From Acidimicrobiia bacterium (lineage in GTDB: Bacteria; Actinomycetota; Acidimicrobiia; Spongiisociales; UBA5794), in NCBI GenBank assembly GCA_013001485.1, contig JABDMN010000123.1, positions 1 through 5,951 on the forward strand: 5,951 nt of DNA. Reading direction: 5' to 3'. The translations under genes and the position numbers were made by a program. The number at the start of each line of letters is the position of its first letter. Position 1 is the first letter of the stretch. Positions 5,189 through 5,951 of this stretch are shown piece by piece. The notes under the pieces were generated by a model. The model did not search any database. It was given only the letters and a program-made list of their open reading frames with translations, and was not told the origin of the DNA.

Positions 5189-5951
5189 TCACACCTCCCT
5201 GGTCCGGAACAGATCGGCAACGCCGTCGTACCGGAACACGGGACCGTCGCGACACACGAAGTGGGAGCCCCACTGGCAGTGACCGCACAAACCGACGGCG
5301 CACTGCATGTTGCGTTCCATGGTCACGTACACCTTCTCCAGTGGCACGCCGTCGTCAGCCAGCGCCTTGGCGGTGAAGCGCATCATGATCTCGGGTCCAC
5401 ACACGAAGGCGGTCACCGTCGATGAGTCATACGGGGCTCGGGGAATCATGTTGGTGACGACTCCCACGGGGCCGTGCCACTCGCGATCGGCGGTGTCGAC
5501 GGTGACATTCACATCGATGTCGAACCGGCTTCCCCACTCGCGGAGCTCATCTGCAAAGACGAGATCCTTCGGGGTACGGGCACCGACCAGGATCACAACC
5601 GCTCCGAACCGATCTCGGCGGTTGAGGACGCGGTAGATGATCGAACGCAGCGGGGCGAGCCCTATGCCTCCTCCGACGACGACGACGTCGCCACCCTCGG
5701 CCTGTTCGACCGGCCAGCCGACGCCATACGGGCCCCGGATTCCCAGGACGTCACCGGGGTGCGAAGCAATGATCGCCTTCGACACCGCTCCCACGCCGCG
5801 AATGGTCTGGGAAATGCGGTCGTGACGGTCGGGATCGCTCGAGATCGAGATCGGGATCTCGCCAACCCCGTGCTTGTAGACCATCGTGATCTGGCCAGGT
5901 TCGAAGGAATAGGGCCGCTCCGGCTCGACTTCGAGGGTGACGGTGTCGTGG
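5189..5951 (-). CDS. hyhG: Hydrogenase gamma (FAD/NAD(P)-binding, [2Fe-2S]) subunit, 5' end outside window
   Basis: This diaphorase subunit links the hydrogenase to NAD(P)H. The frame stays open to the window edge, and the 22 codons upstream of the first in-frame ATG (5884) still read as family sequence ([17 protein letters not shown]), so the gene is cut and the true start lies further right; 253 residues are visible. In order, these are the flavin-binding barrel with FEPGQ (16-20) and IPISISSD, then [11 protein letters not shown] and [14 protein letters not shown] for nucleotide binding. [10 protein letters not shown] segment follows, and a C-terminal [2Fe-2S] site has Cys217, Cys222, Cys225 and Cys233 in the spacing CxxxxCxxCx7C, as in dihydroorotate dehydrogenase B electron-transfer subunits. 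Its stop lies 1 nt before hyhS. NAD versus NADP preference cannot be read reliably here. A beta subunit gene with [4Fe-4S] ferredoxin-like domains is expected just upstream. Confidence 0.93.
   Translation of the reverse strand, partial: HDTVTLEVEPERPYSFEPGQITMVYKHGVGEIPISISSDPDRHDRISQTIRGVGAVSKAIIASHPGDVLGIRGPYGVGWPVEQAEGGDVVVVGGGIGLAPLRSIIYRVLNRRDRFGAVVILVGARTPKDLVFADELREWGSRFDIDVNVTVDTADREWHGPVGVVTNMIPRAPYDSSTVTAFVCGPEIMMRFTAKALADDGVPLEKVYVTMERNMQCAVGLCGHCQWGSHFVCRDGPVFRYDGVADLFRTREV
5194..5200 (-). promoter_or_regulatory. Strong Shine-Dalgarno of hyhS
   Basis: AGGGAGG on the minus strand lies 6 nt before the ATG at 5187 and overlaps the last codons of hyhG. It decides the hyhS start among three in-frame ATGs (5220, 5187 and 5166). 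Confidence 0.75.

Noticed and set aside
4258..5376. Plus-strand open frame (372 codons) opposite hyhS and parts of its neighbours
   Set aside because: The translation is arginine-rich and low in motif content; the opposite strand encodes the small subunit with all expected cysteines.
5834..5862. Repetitive GATCGAGATCG-like stretch
   Set aside because: It is in-frame coding sequence for the conserved EIPISISSD segment of hyhG; the repeat look comes from codon choice.

Overview
The window is high-GC bacterial DNA with dense, mostly overlapping genes, several GTG starts and promoter-like TANNNT boxes set so close to start codons that leaderless mRNAs are likely. Together with a group 3b-type [NiFe]-hydrogenase and a Pat-like acetyltransferase, this suggests an actinomycete-related organism (Actinomycetota, possibly Acidimicrobiia). 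The class-level guess is inference only. There are no rRNA, tRNA, CRISPR or mobile-element genes.

Right two thirds (2186-5951, all minus strand, read right to left): a six-gene cytoplasmic [NiFe]-hydrogenase operon. It runs from a flavin/NAD(P) and [2Fe-2S] diaphorase subunit (hyhG, cut by the window edge), to the small subunit carrying three Fe-S clusters (hyhS), the NiFe catalytic large subunit (hyhL), its C-terminal processing endopeptidase, a nickel chaperone hypA and the hypC chaperone. Every junction is an overlap of 4-8 nt or a 1-nt gap, so the genes are probably transcribed together and translationally coupled. The missing beta (4Fe-4S) subunit is expected just beyond the right edge. 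HypA is unusual: it keeps the nickel-binding Met-His-Glu start but has no cysteines and lacks the zinc domain. HypB, D, E and F are not in the window and must be supplied from elsewhere.

Middle (1150-2196, plus strand): two tandem paralogous small membrane proteins of unknown function, each starting MAYID, with two hydrophobic segments followed by a conserved RLLV-ERD-WGR motif. The second converges on hypC and overlaps it tail to tail by 11 nt.

Left (123-1067, minus strand): a two-gene unit of a GNAT acetyltransferase resembling the catalytic domain of actinobacterial protein lysine acetyltransferases, then a VOC (glyoxalase/bleomycin-resistance fold) protein. It diverges from the first membrane-protein gene across an 82-nt region that holds an imperfect palindrome, a good operator candidate. 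The VOC stop codon lies inside one of two adjacent perfect hairpins, and a third hairpin sits at the very left edge.
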